Positions 18,901-27,170 are shown, counted from the first letter of the stretch. The stretch: 64,000 nt of DNA from an uncultured Siphonobacter sp. (GCA_913774715.1 CAJYHS010000208.1:1-64000); one strand, 5' to 3'. Numbers and translations are program-made. Notes: a model not told the origin generated them from the sequence alone.

Positions 18901-19041
18901 CTTTCCTGAAAGGATACGCTGTTGAGCCCAAGTAGTTACGCTGAGAAAAATCATTAAAAGGCCTAGACATCCAGTAAACCAATGTCTAAGTTTTCTTTTC
19001 TGACCTAACCAGCTACGTTGCAAGTAAGTCTGTTTCATCAT
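15991..19041 (-). CDS. SusC/RagA-type TonB-linked outer-membrane transporter
   Basis: A 1016-residue TonB-dependent transporter. A long signal peptide (about residues 1-40) precedes a carboxypeptidase-like regulatory domain (LSGKVTSAEDGSDLPGVSVL) and a plug with the SusC-type TonB-box region EVVVVGYGTQRKADVTGA. The plug motif DVLKDASAAAIYGSRGANGV is diagnostic of the SusC class. The rest is a 22-strand barrel ending in an aromatic residue (VAGVSLTF). It forms a pair with the next gene, susD. Upstream lie 278 AT-rich bases and the haloperoxidase gene. Confidence 0.95.
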   Translation of the reverse strand: MMKQTYLQRSWLGQKRKLRHWFTGCLGLLMIFLSVTTWAQQRILSGKVTSAEDGSDLPGVSVLVVGTSTGTQTTADGTYKISVTSGSKLRFTSVGMISQEIDITNQTTLNVILQPNSQALSEVVVVGYGTQRKADVTGATATVTAKDFNAGVLNNPLQAVQGKVSGLVISAPNSDPTNNRPTIRLRGTSSLSANSEPLIVIDGVAGAPLNSVAPEDIQSVDVLKDASAAAIYGSRGANGVIIVTTKKGTAGRTSVEYSGYISMGKEVRRPGFLTPDEFRAKLVEQNITGQDYGSSTNWIDQVTQTSWTQNHSVAVSGGAEKFSYRGSLIYLDQPGIVKNSGFNRINARLNMVQKALDDRLEIQLLLSHQTNNKKFVDYGALRSAVRFNPTQPIYNADGTFNQPQGQFEVENPLARLVQLTNQGKERQTLLNAKASYEIVKGLKVGVNASQSTFDYLYGFFIPSYFRGSGNSISRGRRETQEVLDRLIESTVNYTNTIDKHNFSVLLGHTYQKVSNEGFGAENSNFPDAFGYNNLGAGNSNADGSTNRQVNSYKSEAILVGLIGRINYSYNEKYLLTANIRRDGSSRFGVNNRWGWFPSVSAGWRLIEEDFIKSGNVFSDLKLRAGYGVTGNQDGIADYAARMLYGSQGSYFTNGGFQTAYFYSQNANPDLKWETSAMTNIGLDFGLMKGRLTGSVEVYYKDTRDLLFNYPVAIGSKYGSQQLTAVTNNVLANVGRVSNKGIELSLDYQAVSTKDFEWRTSLNLAHNTNKIISLSNALFQYNTNNPILYGGFGSGQGGIASPIVLQEGYAIGTFYGPRVTGFNDKGEYIYQDFGGGGTQPAGADRTYLGNAQPKLTFGWQNNFTYKNWDLSFFFRGSVGQKVANGMYIYFANPNRFPGENLLKDAFSTGIGKGVSSAWSDLWLENASFVRLDNFRLGYRIPGMKKVLQNAQVYLSGQNIFVFTKYRGADPEVRTGDSRSQYGSISDDNRAVNLSPGVDPISYYPRARTLVAGVSLTF

Positions 19042-19319
19042 GTGTAAGGGTTATATATTATATCAGTAACAAGAAAAGAAAGTGTATGTATGTCCAACCA
19101 AAAGATAGAAGTAAGTCCAAATTGGTTTCGTCTAGTATTTTAGTGGATGAATACACTTTACAGCCTCATGGGACCGCAAAATACAATAAATAAGTTACAT
19201 AATACAATTTATATATAAAGTTTTTTAAAAAATTTTGAGTATAAAAACTTATTTTAAATTAATATTTAATACTTAATTACATATAAATAATAACTTCCAT
19301 TCTTCTTTAGAATAGTTTT

Positions 19320-20639
19320 CTAATGCTTTGTCTTTACGTGATTCAATATCCAGCTCCCAACAAACTCTCCCTGACTGAAACCATCGTCGATTCCAGACTT
19401 GAAATGAATTCCACCGTAAAGCCGACTAATCGCTGCTTCAGTTGCAGCGGCTTTGAAAGAAGGGTATTGACGTACGGGTAACCCATAGGCTATTTCAGAA
19501 GAGTCAGCAAAGTTTAAATGATCTCCCATGAGAGCTGTTAAAACAACCGCAGAAGAAGCTGAAATGACACTGTGGCCAGAAGGATACTCAGGAAAAGGTG
19601 GAGTCTGTAATAAAGGCTGCCATTGATCATCTATTAAGTTATTAATATACGTTTCTGGTCGAATGCGAACGGAATGGTATTTTTCATCCCAGCAAGCAAT
19701 GAAACCGTCAAATAATGCAATGGAAGTAAGCAGATAAGCTTCAGCAGTCTGCATGAAATCTTTATGAGCTTGACGAGTGGTTAATCCTACGATACTCATC
19801 CAATGCCCACCCGGAGACATTTTTTTGGTAGCAAAAGCGGCATGCCCCTGAATATTCATTTTAAAAGGATTACAATCCCAGAAATTTGCAATTTCTTTTT
19901 GCTCCTTCGTACTAAATTTGACAGCCTCATAAACCTCTTTCGCCTCTTTGAAACAATCGCTATTGGAATTGGTACTATAGGCCGGAAAACCTTCAATCCG
20001 AAACTGTGCGGCTGAATCAAGTACCATTGGTCGGATTTTAGCCCAGAACGGTTCCAAAGCATCCATGTAGGCGGGCGGTGTAGGCACCCAGCTCCCTTTA
20101 TGGTTGGTTACGGTATAACGAAATCCCCGGGTTTCTTTATAATGATCCTTCAAAGAATAGGAAATGACGTGTTTAGCAACTGCTTCCCCATATTGCATGG
20201 AACGTTCATATACGTCCGAAGGCAAAGCATCTTCAAATGACTTGTAAAAGTCTTTTTCGAAATCATCAATTATATCGCCTGAAAAAGTCCACTGCCGCCC
20301 TACCATCAAAAAGGCTCGACTGCTCGCCAATGGGTAACAATATTCCTGATTGGCTTCAGGTTTAGGTGTAGCCGTATATTCATTTAACTGCCCTTCCATA
20401 CTCCGATACTGAGGATACATGGGTAGTAAAGCTTCGTACGCCGCCAAACTGGAGTAGGCATAAATGCGGGCCGCTACAGGTGGGCCAAACACATCGTGTA
20501 TAATGACTTGTGTAAGTTTACGCTCTGCCTTTCTTAAAAAGTCAGGGTTACTAGTCAATGAAGTATATTCGCTCTTATCTTTCTGACAACTAGTCAGAAT
20601 CAATACATTAGCAGCAATTATAAGGAAAAGTAGCTTCAT
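19320..20639 (-). CDS. Vanadium-dependent haloperoxidase / PAP2-family lipoprotein
   Basis: A 439-residue protein with lipobox LTSC (Cys18). All three motifs of the vanadium haloperoxidase/acid phosphatase superfamily are present: K320..R327-P328 (KYHSVRIRP), P353-S-G-H356, and S405-R406...H412 (SRLYGGIHF). In classical enzymes these bind vanadate or phosphate, with the last His as ligand or nucleophile. The Asp expected four residues after that His is Gly416 here; Asp418 and Asp419 follow. Substrate (halide oxidation or phosphate-ester hydrolysis) cannot be settled from sequence. It is upstream of the SusC/SusD/VCBS genes on the same strand, separated by 278 bases. Confidence 0.88.
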   Translation of the reverse strand: MKLLFLIIAANVLILTSCQKDKSEYTSLTSNPDFLRKAERKLTQVIIHDVFGPPVAARIYAYSSLAAYEALLPMYPQYRSMEGQLNEYTATPKPEANQEYCYPLASSRAFLMVGRQWTFSGDIIDDFEKDFYKSFEDALPSDVYERSMQYGEAVAKHVISYSLKDHYKETRGFRYTVTNHKGSWVPTPPAYMDALEPFWAKIRPMVLDSAAQFRIEGFPAYSTNSNSDCFKEAKEVYEAVKFSTKEQKEIANFWDCNPFKMNIQGHAAFATKKMSPGGHWMSIVGLTTRQAHKDFMQTAEAYLLTSIALFDGFIACWDEKYHSVRIRPETYINNLIDDQWQPLLQTPPFPEYPSGHSVISASSAVVLTALMGDHLNFADSSEIAYGLPVRQYPSFKAAATEAAISRLYGGIHFKSGIDDGFSQGEFVGSWILNHVKTKH

Positions 20640-20681
20640 TTTAATTTCACTATAATATAATTTTATTATATTTTTTTAGAA

Positions 20682-20689
20682 CAAATTTA
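20682..20689 (-). promoter_or_regulatory. Candidate -7 element for the haloperoxidase gene
   Basis: TAAATTTG on the minus strand matches TAnnTTTG, 43 bases before the haloperoxidase start. No TTG is seen at the -33 position, so support is partial. Confidence 0.45.
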
Positions 20690-20789
20690 ATAGAATGAAT
20701 AGTATCTGTGCTATTCTACATAGGTTAACCGGTATTTTATTTTACTTGTGTAAGTAATACTTTTCTAAAAGGTCAGCAAATGCAATCCT

Positions 20790-20818
20790 TTGACGAAAAG
20801 CCATTGATACTACTTTTG
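20790..20818 (+). promoter_or_regulatory. Bacteroidota-type promoter for the glycosyltransferase gene
   Basis: TTG, an 18-base spacer, then TACTTTTG, a full match to the TTG-N17-23-TAnnTTTG consensus. Transcription would begin about 70 bases before the glycosyltransferase ATG. Confidence 0.65.
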
Positions 20819-20890
20819 TAAATAATAAACTTTTATAGTTTCAGTTAGGCATATATTCCTACTTTAGTGCAATTCTGGAGTATATAAATT

Positions 20891-22006
20891 ATGAAAAGTA
20901 AAGTGCTGCATATAAGTACCTTACATCGGGGCGATGATTCGCGGATGATACAGAAAATGGCCTCCAGTACGGCTCTGCGGTACCGAACGCTTGTTTTGGT
21001 TACGCAAACTTCACCCACGAATCCCGCTCTTGAATCCCATTATTTACCTTATCGGCCTTCGCTTGTCAAACGTATATTTTTAGTTCATCCCCTAGCTTTC
21101 TGGAAAAGTCTTCGTTTGAAGCCGGATATTGTTCACGTACATGCCCCCGAAGCTTTACCCATTGCCCTGATGCATTACTGGCGAGGAGCTAAAGTTATTT
21201 TCGACGTGTATGAAAACATGGGAAAACAACTGAAAGACAAGCAGGTAAATAATAGTTTTCTGTTCAGGAGTTTTTTCAAGATTTTCGATCAGATCGCCCG
21301 TCGGAAATTTCACTTCATTTTTGCCGAAGATTCCTATCAGGAATCGTACCCAGACCTGAAAAAATCAAGCGTCGTTATCCATAATTTCCCGGACTTAACC
21401 TCAATTCCCTTAGTACAGGACCCTCCTAAAGAACCGGCCTTCTTTTACTTAGGACAACTAAGCAAAGCCCGCTGTCTGGATGTAATGATTGAGTCGGCTG
21501 TTTTACTGCGAAAAGATTACCCTAATTTCCGCTGGCATATTTTCGGAAAAGTTGGCTTTGACCTGACTTCGATGGAAGAAGTTGAACAAATGCCGGGTTA
21601 CGCAGAAGTGAAAGACCATCTGATTTTTTACGGCTATACTCCTGCAATAGAGGCCTATCAGAAAGGAACACAATGTCTGGCTGGCATTGCCTTACTTAAA
21701 CCCCTCGGCGATTTTGAAGGCTCCTATCCGACTAAGATCTTTGAGTATATGGCTTTAGGCTTACCCGTCATAACTTCTCATTTCCCACTATACCAGTCTG
21801 TAGTAGAAAAACATAACTGCGGATTCTGCATCGAGCCGACGAATGCGAAGGCTCTGTATGAAAGTTTGAAATATCTTATTGAAAGTCCGGATGAAAGAAA
21901 GCAGATGGGCACTAACGGCAAAAAAGCCGTTCATAGCGATTATAACTGGGCCGCTGAACAGCAAAAGCTCTTAGCATTTTATGAAGAAATAATTAAAGAA
22001 GGTTAG
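20891..22006 (+). CDS. Glycosyltransferase family 4 protein
   Basis: A 371-residue GT-B fold glycosyltransferase. The N-terminal domain shows a short histidine/arginine start (ISTLHRGDDSRMIQKM) and DIVHVHAPEALPIAL; the C-terminal domain has FFYLGQLSKARCLDVMIES and the nucleotide-sugar motif PTKIFEYMALGLPVI with the E-x7-E type acidic residues. Members transfer sugars from nucleotide donors to polysaccharide or glycan acceptors on the cytoplasmic face. It stands alone between divergent and convergent neighbours, with its own promoter and no other glycan-synthesis genes nearby. Confidence 0.87.
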   Translation: MKSKVLHISTLHRGDDSRMIQKMASSTALRYRTLVLVTQTSPTNPALESHYLPYRPSLVKRIFLVHPLAFWKSLRLKPDIVHVHAPEALPIALMHYWRGAKVIFDVYENMGKQLKDKQVNNSFLFRSFFKIFDQIARRKFHFIFAEDSYQESYPDLKKSSVVIHNFPDLTSIPLVQDPPKEPAFFYLGQLSKARCLDVMIESAVLLRKDYPNFRWHIFGKVGFDLTSMEEVEQMPGYAEVKDHLIFYGYTPAIEAYQKGTQCLAGIALLKPLGDFEGSYPTKIFEYMALGLPVITSHFPLYQSVVEKHNCGFCIEPTNAKALYESLKYLIESPDERKQMGTNGKKAVHSDYNWAAEQQKLLAFYEEIIKEG

Positions 22007-22053
22007 AACAGTCCATTACAGTCTTCAGACCGAATCAACTTATCTAACCTTCT
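21997..22053. terminator. Inverted repeat at the end of the glycosyltransferase gene
   Basis: AGAAGGTTAGA / TCTAACCTTCT, 11 bp, overlapping the stop codon, with a 35-base loop and no T-run. It lies between convergent genes and may act as a weak terminator. Confidence 0.3.
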
Positions 22054-22073
22054 CAAACAAATCAAACTATTTA

Positions 22074-24038
22074 TTACTTATTATAAACCCAGACGGCCAT
22101 TTTACCTACCCCACGATGGCTCCACAAGTGATAAGGAATAGCCGTGAATTTCTTCCCGTCTGCGTTTTCTCCTTTAATTAAAACGCTGGTTGTAATGAAA
22201 TCAGGAGCATTTACTGACTTCAGTTTCGTCTGATCATTTACCGAAATTTGCTCTACATTGCCACCATTATCCACACCTTCTACGCAATACACCAGCGGAC
22301 CACGCTCCAGAGCTATTCTGCCCCGATCCGCTTCTACCTGCTCATTGGCTAATACTTTTCGAATTGGCATCGGCAAGTCCATCTCCACAACATCTCCTTT
22401 TTTCCAGCTTCGACTAATGGAGGCAAAGCCTCTGGATACTTCATATTTAACCTTTTTGCCATTTACCTTTATAACAATAGGTTGAATTTCAGCATTTTGA
22501 TATCGATACAAATCACCCGGCACGGGCTTTCCCTGAGACCAGCCTGGCAAACGAACCTGTAAGGCAAAACCCGTGGATTTTTCAGGATTCACGGTCAGTT
22601 TCATAAAACCATTCCAGGGATAATTGGTCTCCTGAATTAATTCCACGGGAGTGCTACGGACCGAAACTTTAGCTGTTCCGCCCATTAACAGATTCAAATA
22701 GAGATTATTATCTTTTGTAGCATACACATAACCCGGCAGTGAAGGCATAACCCGGGTAACATTAGTAGGACAGCAGGAGGTTGCAAACCACTCAACCCGT
22801 GTAGCTTCACCGTTAAATTTAGTAACACCATCGGCAGCCAGCGGATTAGGATAAAAGAAGTGCGTGCCATCCAGCGAAACGCCCGAGAGAAAACCATTAT
22901 ACATGATTCGCTCAAAGATATCCAGATAAGCTCCTTCGCCAGATTCCAGGAACATTCGATAATTCCATAACATCTGAGCCACTGAAGCACAGGTTTCAGC
23001 GTAAGCTTCCTTATTAGGTAAGTGATAATTTTCACCAAAACCTTCGTTGGAGCGATCTGAACCGACCCCGCCCGTCAGGTACATCCGTTGGTCAGCGGCG
23101 TTATGCCATAATTTTTGCAGGGCTTTCCCGTACGTTTTAGAACCCATCATCGCATCTACATCCGTCATTCCGGCGTATAAATACCCTGCCCGGACCGAGT
23201 GCCCTACTACTTCCGTTTGCTGAGTAACGGGTAAGTGATCCTGAAAATACATGCTGTCGGCGTGTGTGGCACTGCCGTCGGGTTTCTGCACGATCAGGAT
23301 GCGACGCAGATCTTTTCGACCCCGCATGTCAACGAAAAACTTGGCTAAATCGAGGTACTCTTTCTTCTTAGTGGCCCGATATAACTTTACTAAACCAATT
23401 TCGATTTCTTCGTGTCCAGGCACTTCAACCAGCTTGTTTGGACCAAAAACGGTAAGTAAGTAATCCGCATTTTTGGTAGCTACGTTCAGTAAGTTCTTTT
23501 TACCCGTAGCCTGGTAGTGGGCAACTGCGGCCTCGTACATATGCCCGACGTTGTACAACTCGTGTGAACCGTTCAGGAAATTGAAGCGGGTATAACCAGA
23601 ACGCCAGTCTTTCTCCATAATCTGATCTCCCAAAATGGTACGGATTGTGTAGAGGTAGCCGTCAGGTTCCTGAGCGGCGGCGATTTTGGTAATAAGCGTA
23701 TCCAGGTAAGCCTCCAGCTTCGGATCAGGGTGACTGGCCAACGAATAAGAAGCTCCTTCGATTACTTTAAAAACGTCGGAATCATCAAATCTTTGCCCCC
23801 GAAACTCGCCTTTTTTAAGCTTTCCGGCAATGGCAAAATTGTCAATGCGACCTGTTTCTTCGCATTTCTCAAAGGCAAAAGGGATGGTACGCGTGCGGTT
23901 GGTTTCGATGCGAGGCTGCCAGAAGGGCGAAGAAATTTTAACATCGGTAAAAGGAACCGGTTGAATGGGATAATCCTGAGCGAGAGATACGCCCGTTACC
24001 ACCATTCCCACAAAGGTCAGGAAGGTACTTTTTTTCAT
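22074..24038 (-). CDS. Glycoside hydrolase family 127 (beta-L-arabinofuranosidase type)
   Basis: A 654-residue secreted protein with a signal peptide (MKKSTFLTFVGMVVTGVSLA). The complete zinc-thiolate active site of family GH127 is visible: E348-T-C350 and the pair C422-C423 (FATSCCPTNVTRV), with E332 sixteen residues before E348, the same spacing as the acid/base Glu and the zinc Glu of the characterised bifidobacterial enzyme. Family members remove beta-L-arabinofuranose, and some related enzymes act on other sugars. The (alpha/alpha)6 barrel is followed by two beta-sandwich regions. It is monocistronic; the orphan SusCD pairs of this window are not adjacent. Confidence 0.9.
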   Translation of the reverse strand: MKKSTFLTFVGMVVTGVSLAQDYPIQPVPFTDVKISSPFWQPRIETNRTRTIPFAFEKCEETGRIDNFAIAGKLKKGEFRGQRFDDSDVFKVIEGASYSLASHPDPKLEAYLDTLITKIAAAQEPDGYLYTIRTILGDQIMEKDWRSGYTRFNFLNGSHELYNVGHMYEAAVAHYQATGKKNLLNVATKNADYLLTVFGPNKLVEVPGHEEIEIGLVKLYRATKKKEYLDLAKFFVDMRGRKDLRRILIVQKPDGSATHADSMYFQDHLPVTQQTEVVGHSVRAGYLYAGMTDVDAMMGSKTYGKALQKLWHNAADQRMYLTGGVGSDRSNEGFGENYHLPNKEAYAETCASVAQMLWNYRMFLESGEGAYLDIFERIMYNGFLSGVSLDGTHFFYPNPLAADGVTKFNGEATRVEWFATSCCPTNVTRVMPSLPGYVYATKDNNLYLNLLMGGTAKVSVRSTPVELIQETNYPWNGFMKLTVNPEKSTGFALQVRLPGWSQGKPVPGDLYRYQNAEIQPIVIKVNGKKVKYEVSRGFASISRSWKKGDVVEMDLPMPIRKVLANEQVEADRGRIALERGPLVYCVEGVDNGGNVEQISVNDQTKLKSVNAPDFITTSVLIKGENADGKKFTAIPYHLWSHRGVGKMAVWVYNK

Positions 24039-24152
24039 AAGATCGAATGTTGGGAATTCTCAACGCGGGATTCATTAAAAAAATAATACCTTGATTAGGC
24101 TAGAACCAGAAAACAGCTACAGGAAAATACGTAACTAGAATGAAGCTCTCAA

Positions 24153-24181
24153 CTTCCCGAAAGTATAAAGCTTTCGGGAAG
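24153..24181 (-). terminator. Terminator after the twin-ATPase ABC gene
   Basis: Perfect 11-bp stem CTTCCCGAAAG / CTTTCGGGAAG with a 7-base loop, 32 bases past the ABC stop. Only a short U-poor tail follows on the minus strand. Confidence 0.6.
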
Positions 24182-24212
24182 GCGGATGATTACAACCAGA
24201 AAAGTTAAAATG

Positions 24213-25679
24213 CTATTGCATGTCCACCACTTTCCCTTGATTTAGTCGAATGGTATGATTAACGCAGCTAGGAATTTCTTCGGTGTAATGCGAAACGTAT
24301 AATAAGGTTCGATTCGAATTTTTGGAAAGAGCATCTACAGTATCCCGGAAACGAATCATTTGTTCGGTATCCAGTCCCTGGCAGGGTTCATCCAGAATCA
24401 ATAAAGGCGGATTTTTGACTAAGGCTCTTGCCAGTAGTATCAACCGTTGTTGGCCCGTTGAAAGTTGAGACAGCCTTTTTTCTTTCAAGTCCTGAAGTTC
24501 AAAGGCTTTCAGAAATTGTTCTACGTACTCAGTCTGTTCCGTTTTCAGTACCTTGAACAAGCCCATGGTATCAAATAGTCCCGAAGCAATGACTTTCCAG
24601 ACGTTCTGATCTCTAGGGAAGTATAAATGTAATTCGGGAGAAACGAAGCCTATTTTCTTCTTAATATCCCAGATACTTTCGCCCGTACCTCGTTTGCGGT
24701 CGAATAAATCAAAATCGTTCGCGTAAGCCTGGGGGTTATCACCCGTAATTAAGCTTAATAAGGTAGATTTTCCGGAACCGTTTGGTCCCAGTAAGGCCCA
24801 CTTCTCTCCCCGCTTAACCTCCCAGTTTACACCATCCAGCACCTGCGTTTCACCGTAGCGAATCGAAATATTTCGCATCCGAATCGCGTAGGAAAAATCC
24901 GCGTGCTCGGTGAGCGGATCAGGTAATTGAATTATTTTTTGCTCTTTTTCATCTTTCTGTACAACGTAGTTTTCCCGCACAAGGGATTGTCCTTTCGGCA
25001 ATACCAGCACATTTGTAATCACCGCCGGAATATCCGAGGGCGGAGCAACCATGATCAGGGTCGTTCCCGATTCGGCGATATGACTCAGAATGTCATGCAA
25101 CGAAGCCCGGCTGTCTACATCTAATCCCACAAAGGGATTATCCAGAATCAGAACTTTCGGTTTCTTAAGGAAACTGCGGGTTAATAACGTCCGGCGGGTT
25201 TCGCCATTCGAAAGAGAAGTAACGTGGCGTTGCAGCAAATGACTTACCCGTAATTGTGTGGCTACTTGCTGCAAATATTCTTCGTCATAAGCCAGCGGAG
25301 GTAACTCTACTGAATGAGCGTCTACCGTTCCGGCGGGCTTTACCTGCTCCTGCAATACTTCCCAAACGGTAGGACTTTCTTCGGAGGCATAGCTATTAAA
25401 ACGTTGCTGATAGAAAGTAACGGTAGCCGCAATGTTTCGATTGAAACTGAAGTCATTTGCTACCAGTTCGATGTCTTTCTTTGCGGGAATGGCCTGGAAT
25501 GTGCCCCCCAGAACACTTCTTTTTTCGGCCAACACAGAAAGTAACAAAGATTTCCCAGAACCTGTTGACCCTATTAGAGCCCAGTGTTCACCGGATTGAA
25601 TGGTGAGGTTTAACCCGCTAATGATCGTTTCCCGTTCCCAGCCGATGCGGGCTTCTTCCAGTTTGAATAATGTTGACAT
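24213..25679 (-). CDS. Twin-ATPase ABC protein (ModF-like)
   Basis: A 488-residue soluble protein with two ABC ATPase domains. Domain 1 has Walker A GSTGSGKS, signature LSNGETRR and Walker B LILDNPFVGLD; domain 2 has Walker A GPNGSGKS, signature LSTGQQR and Walker B LILDEPCQGLD. In domain 1 the catalytic Glu after Walker B Asp is Asn, so that site may bind but not hydrolyse ATP efficiently. The arrangement is like ModF/PhrA, whose role is uncertain; no permease gene is nearby. I chose the ATG at 25679, giving a 5-base gap after the acetyltransferase stop, over an upstream start that overlaps it. It is the last gene of the gldD operon. Confidence 0.85.
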   Translation of the reverse strand: MSTLFKLEEARIGWERETIISGLNLTIQSGEHWALIGSTGSGKSLLLSVLAEKRSVLGGTFQAIPAKKDIELVANDFSFNRNIAATVTFYQQRFNSYASEESPTVWEVLQEQVKPAGTVDAHSVELPPLAYDEEYLQQVATQLRVSHLLQRHVTSLSNGETRRTLLTRSFLKKPKVLILDNPFVGLDVDSRASLHDILSHIAESGTTLIMVAPPSDIPAVITNVLVLPKGQSLVRENYVVQKDEKEQKIIQLPDPLTEHADFSYAIRMRNISIRYGETQVLDGVNWEVKRGEKWALLGPNGSGKSTLLSLITGDNPQAYANDFDLFDRKRGTGESIWDIKKKIGFVSPELHLYFPRDQNVWKVIASGLFDTMGLFKVLKTEQTEYVEQFLKAFELQDLKEKRLSQLSTGQQRLILLARALVKNPPLLILDEPCQGLDTEQMIRFRDTVDALSKNSNRTLLYVSHYTEEIPSCVNHTIRLNQGKVVDMQ

Positions 25680-25684
25680 AGTTA

Positions 25685-26251
25685 CTAGCAGGTCCAGTCC
25701 CACAACACAATAACCCAGGTATCATGCGTGGCCGTGGAGTCAGTAAAAGTATGAATCGGTTGGAATCCCACGCGGCGGTGAGCCGCCTGCGAGCGGGTAT
25801 TCCGCACAGAAATATCAGTAATCAGGTAATCAAATTGAGAGCTATAGGTGTTTCGATGGTGTTGATACATTCCATCAAAAATACCTCTTCCCCGATACCC
25901 TTCCGCTACGCACACCTGCCCCATCAAGTAATAAGAGGATTCGGAAATCAACTTGCCTTTATAGGTTAAGGTAGACAACGTTTCCACCAGAGGGTCGAAA
26001 AAAGAATGTTTTATCTTTGGGCTGGCTGTCAGGGCATACCCCACCACCTTCTCGCCCTCTTTGGCAATGATGTGCGGAGCCTGGTTATTCATCTCACGCA
26101 GTAAGTCCAACTGGTAAGGAATGGTAACAAATCCCTGATTTTGAGCTATCTCTGTCGTTACATTCGCCAGCAGGTTAGCTTGCATCAGGGTATATAGCTG
26201 CTGAAGTTCCGCTTCGGTTTGAACGGTGGTATATTCAATTACTTCTTCCAT
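25685..26251 (-). CDS. GNAT family N-acetyltransferase
   Basis: A 188-residue GNAT-fold protein. The acetyl-CoA pyrophosphate loop is visible in VCVAEGYRGRGIFDGMY (motif A, R/Q-x-x-G-x-G type), and a C-terminal SQAAHRRVGFQPIHTF segment is typical of motif B. Family members move acetyl from acetyl-CoA to amino groups; the target is unknown. Its start overlaps the end of gldD by 13 bases, and its stop is 5 bases before the ABC gene, so the three genes are translationally linked. Confidence 0.85.
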   Translation of the reverse strand: MEEVIEYTTVQTEAELQQLYTLMQANLLANVTTEIAQNQGFVTIPYQLDLLREMNNQAPHIIAKEGEKVVGYALTASPKIKHSFFDPLVETLSTLTYKGKLISESSYYLMGQVCVAEGYRGRGIFDGMYQHHRNTYSSQFDYLITDISVRNTRSQAAHRRVGFQPIHTFTDSTATHDTWVIVLWDWTC

Positions 26252-26826
26252 TTCATTGTATTCACCAGATGCATCACGTCTTTCTTGAGGTATTCTACTA
26301 CGGGCTTGAGTGAATCGTTTTCGGTAGCGGTCTGTAAGTACATGGCCCCGCGAAGGAAATTTTTAGTCGAATCAGTTGTATAAAACTGCATGTGACTGGG
26401 TACGTCTCCAGCGATTTCCAGAATGACAAATTTCTGTCCTGTTTTTCCCAAAGCCATAGCATCTTTTAAGGCATATGCCTTCTCCTGATGTTTGGAAGCA
26501 AGTTTATAAGCATCGGCTATGAATCCTCTCAATCGATCTTTACTTCCAAGAACGGGCTTATAGGTAAGCTGAATATTTGCATTCAAAGCAGGATAATGAA
26601 TAAAAATCCAGTGCGGCTCTGCATTCAGAAAAGTATCGGGTTTAATAACCGCCGCTTTAGAATATTCAAACGTATAGGGATGATTTTCTGTAAGCTGCTG
26701 GTAACTATGCGGTGGCAGATCAATGCGTTGAAAACCTTTGGGTTTGGGGGTATAATCTTCGTCACAAGCCAGCAAAACGCAACTGATCAGAATGGTACAT
26801 AAGCTATAATAAATCGTTCGAAGCAT
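26239..26826 (-). CDS. gldD: Gliding motility lipoprotein GldD
   Basis: A 195-residue lipoprotein with lipobox VLLAC (Cys21). The conserved GldD segments are present: YTPKPKGFQRIDLPPHSYQ, HPYTFEYSKAAVI, WIFIHYPALNANIQLTYK and the C-terminal PSHMQFYTTDSTKNFLRGA. GldD is needed for gliding and type IX secretion in Flavobacterium; its biochemical role is not known. Here it leads an operon with an acetyltransferase and a twin ABC ATPase rather than with gldB or gldC. Confidence 0.92.
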   Translation of the reverse strand: MLRTIYYSLCTILISCVLLACDEDYTPKPKGFQRIDLPPHSYQQLTENHPYTFEYSKAAVIKPDTFLNAEPHWIFIHYPALNANIQLTYKPVLGSKDRLRGFIADAYKLASKHQEKAYALKDAMALGKTGQKFVILEIAGDVPSHMQFYTTDSTKNFLRGAMYLQTATENDSLKPVVEYLKKDVMHLVNTMKWKK

Positions 26827-27170
26827 CTTTTTGTGGTCTGTGATTAGTTTACAGTTGTCTTTTTCCGTATGGAGTATTTCTTGTTCTGGACTCTGTTTTC
26901 ATTGAAGTCCAAACAGAAAACGGCAAACTGACAACTGAATAAACGAAAACGGGAACCCCTTGTGATGGGATTCCCGCGAATTTATGATTATTTTCTAAGT
27001 ACGAAGATTCTTTCGTGAATCTGTGTTTTTCGTAGTTAGCTTTTATTGAACAACGCTACCGACCTGCTGGCCGGGCCACGCTGGCAGCAGTATCCCAATT
27101 CATTAACTATCACCTGACTCATGGATAAACTACCCATGCCAGCAGAAAAACTACCAGCGGCATCTATTTC
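26827..27170. other. Intergenic region, 344 bases, with repeats and a hairpin
   Basis: Upstream of gldD. It holds two inverted AACTGACAACTG-type tracts (about 26846-26860 and 26911-26940) and an imperfect hairpin at about 26949-26976 (CGGGAACCCC opposite GGGATTCCCG). The remaining part up to the AIM24-like stop shows no convincing open frame or RNA gene. Confidence 0.5.
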
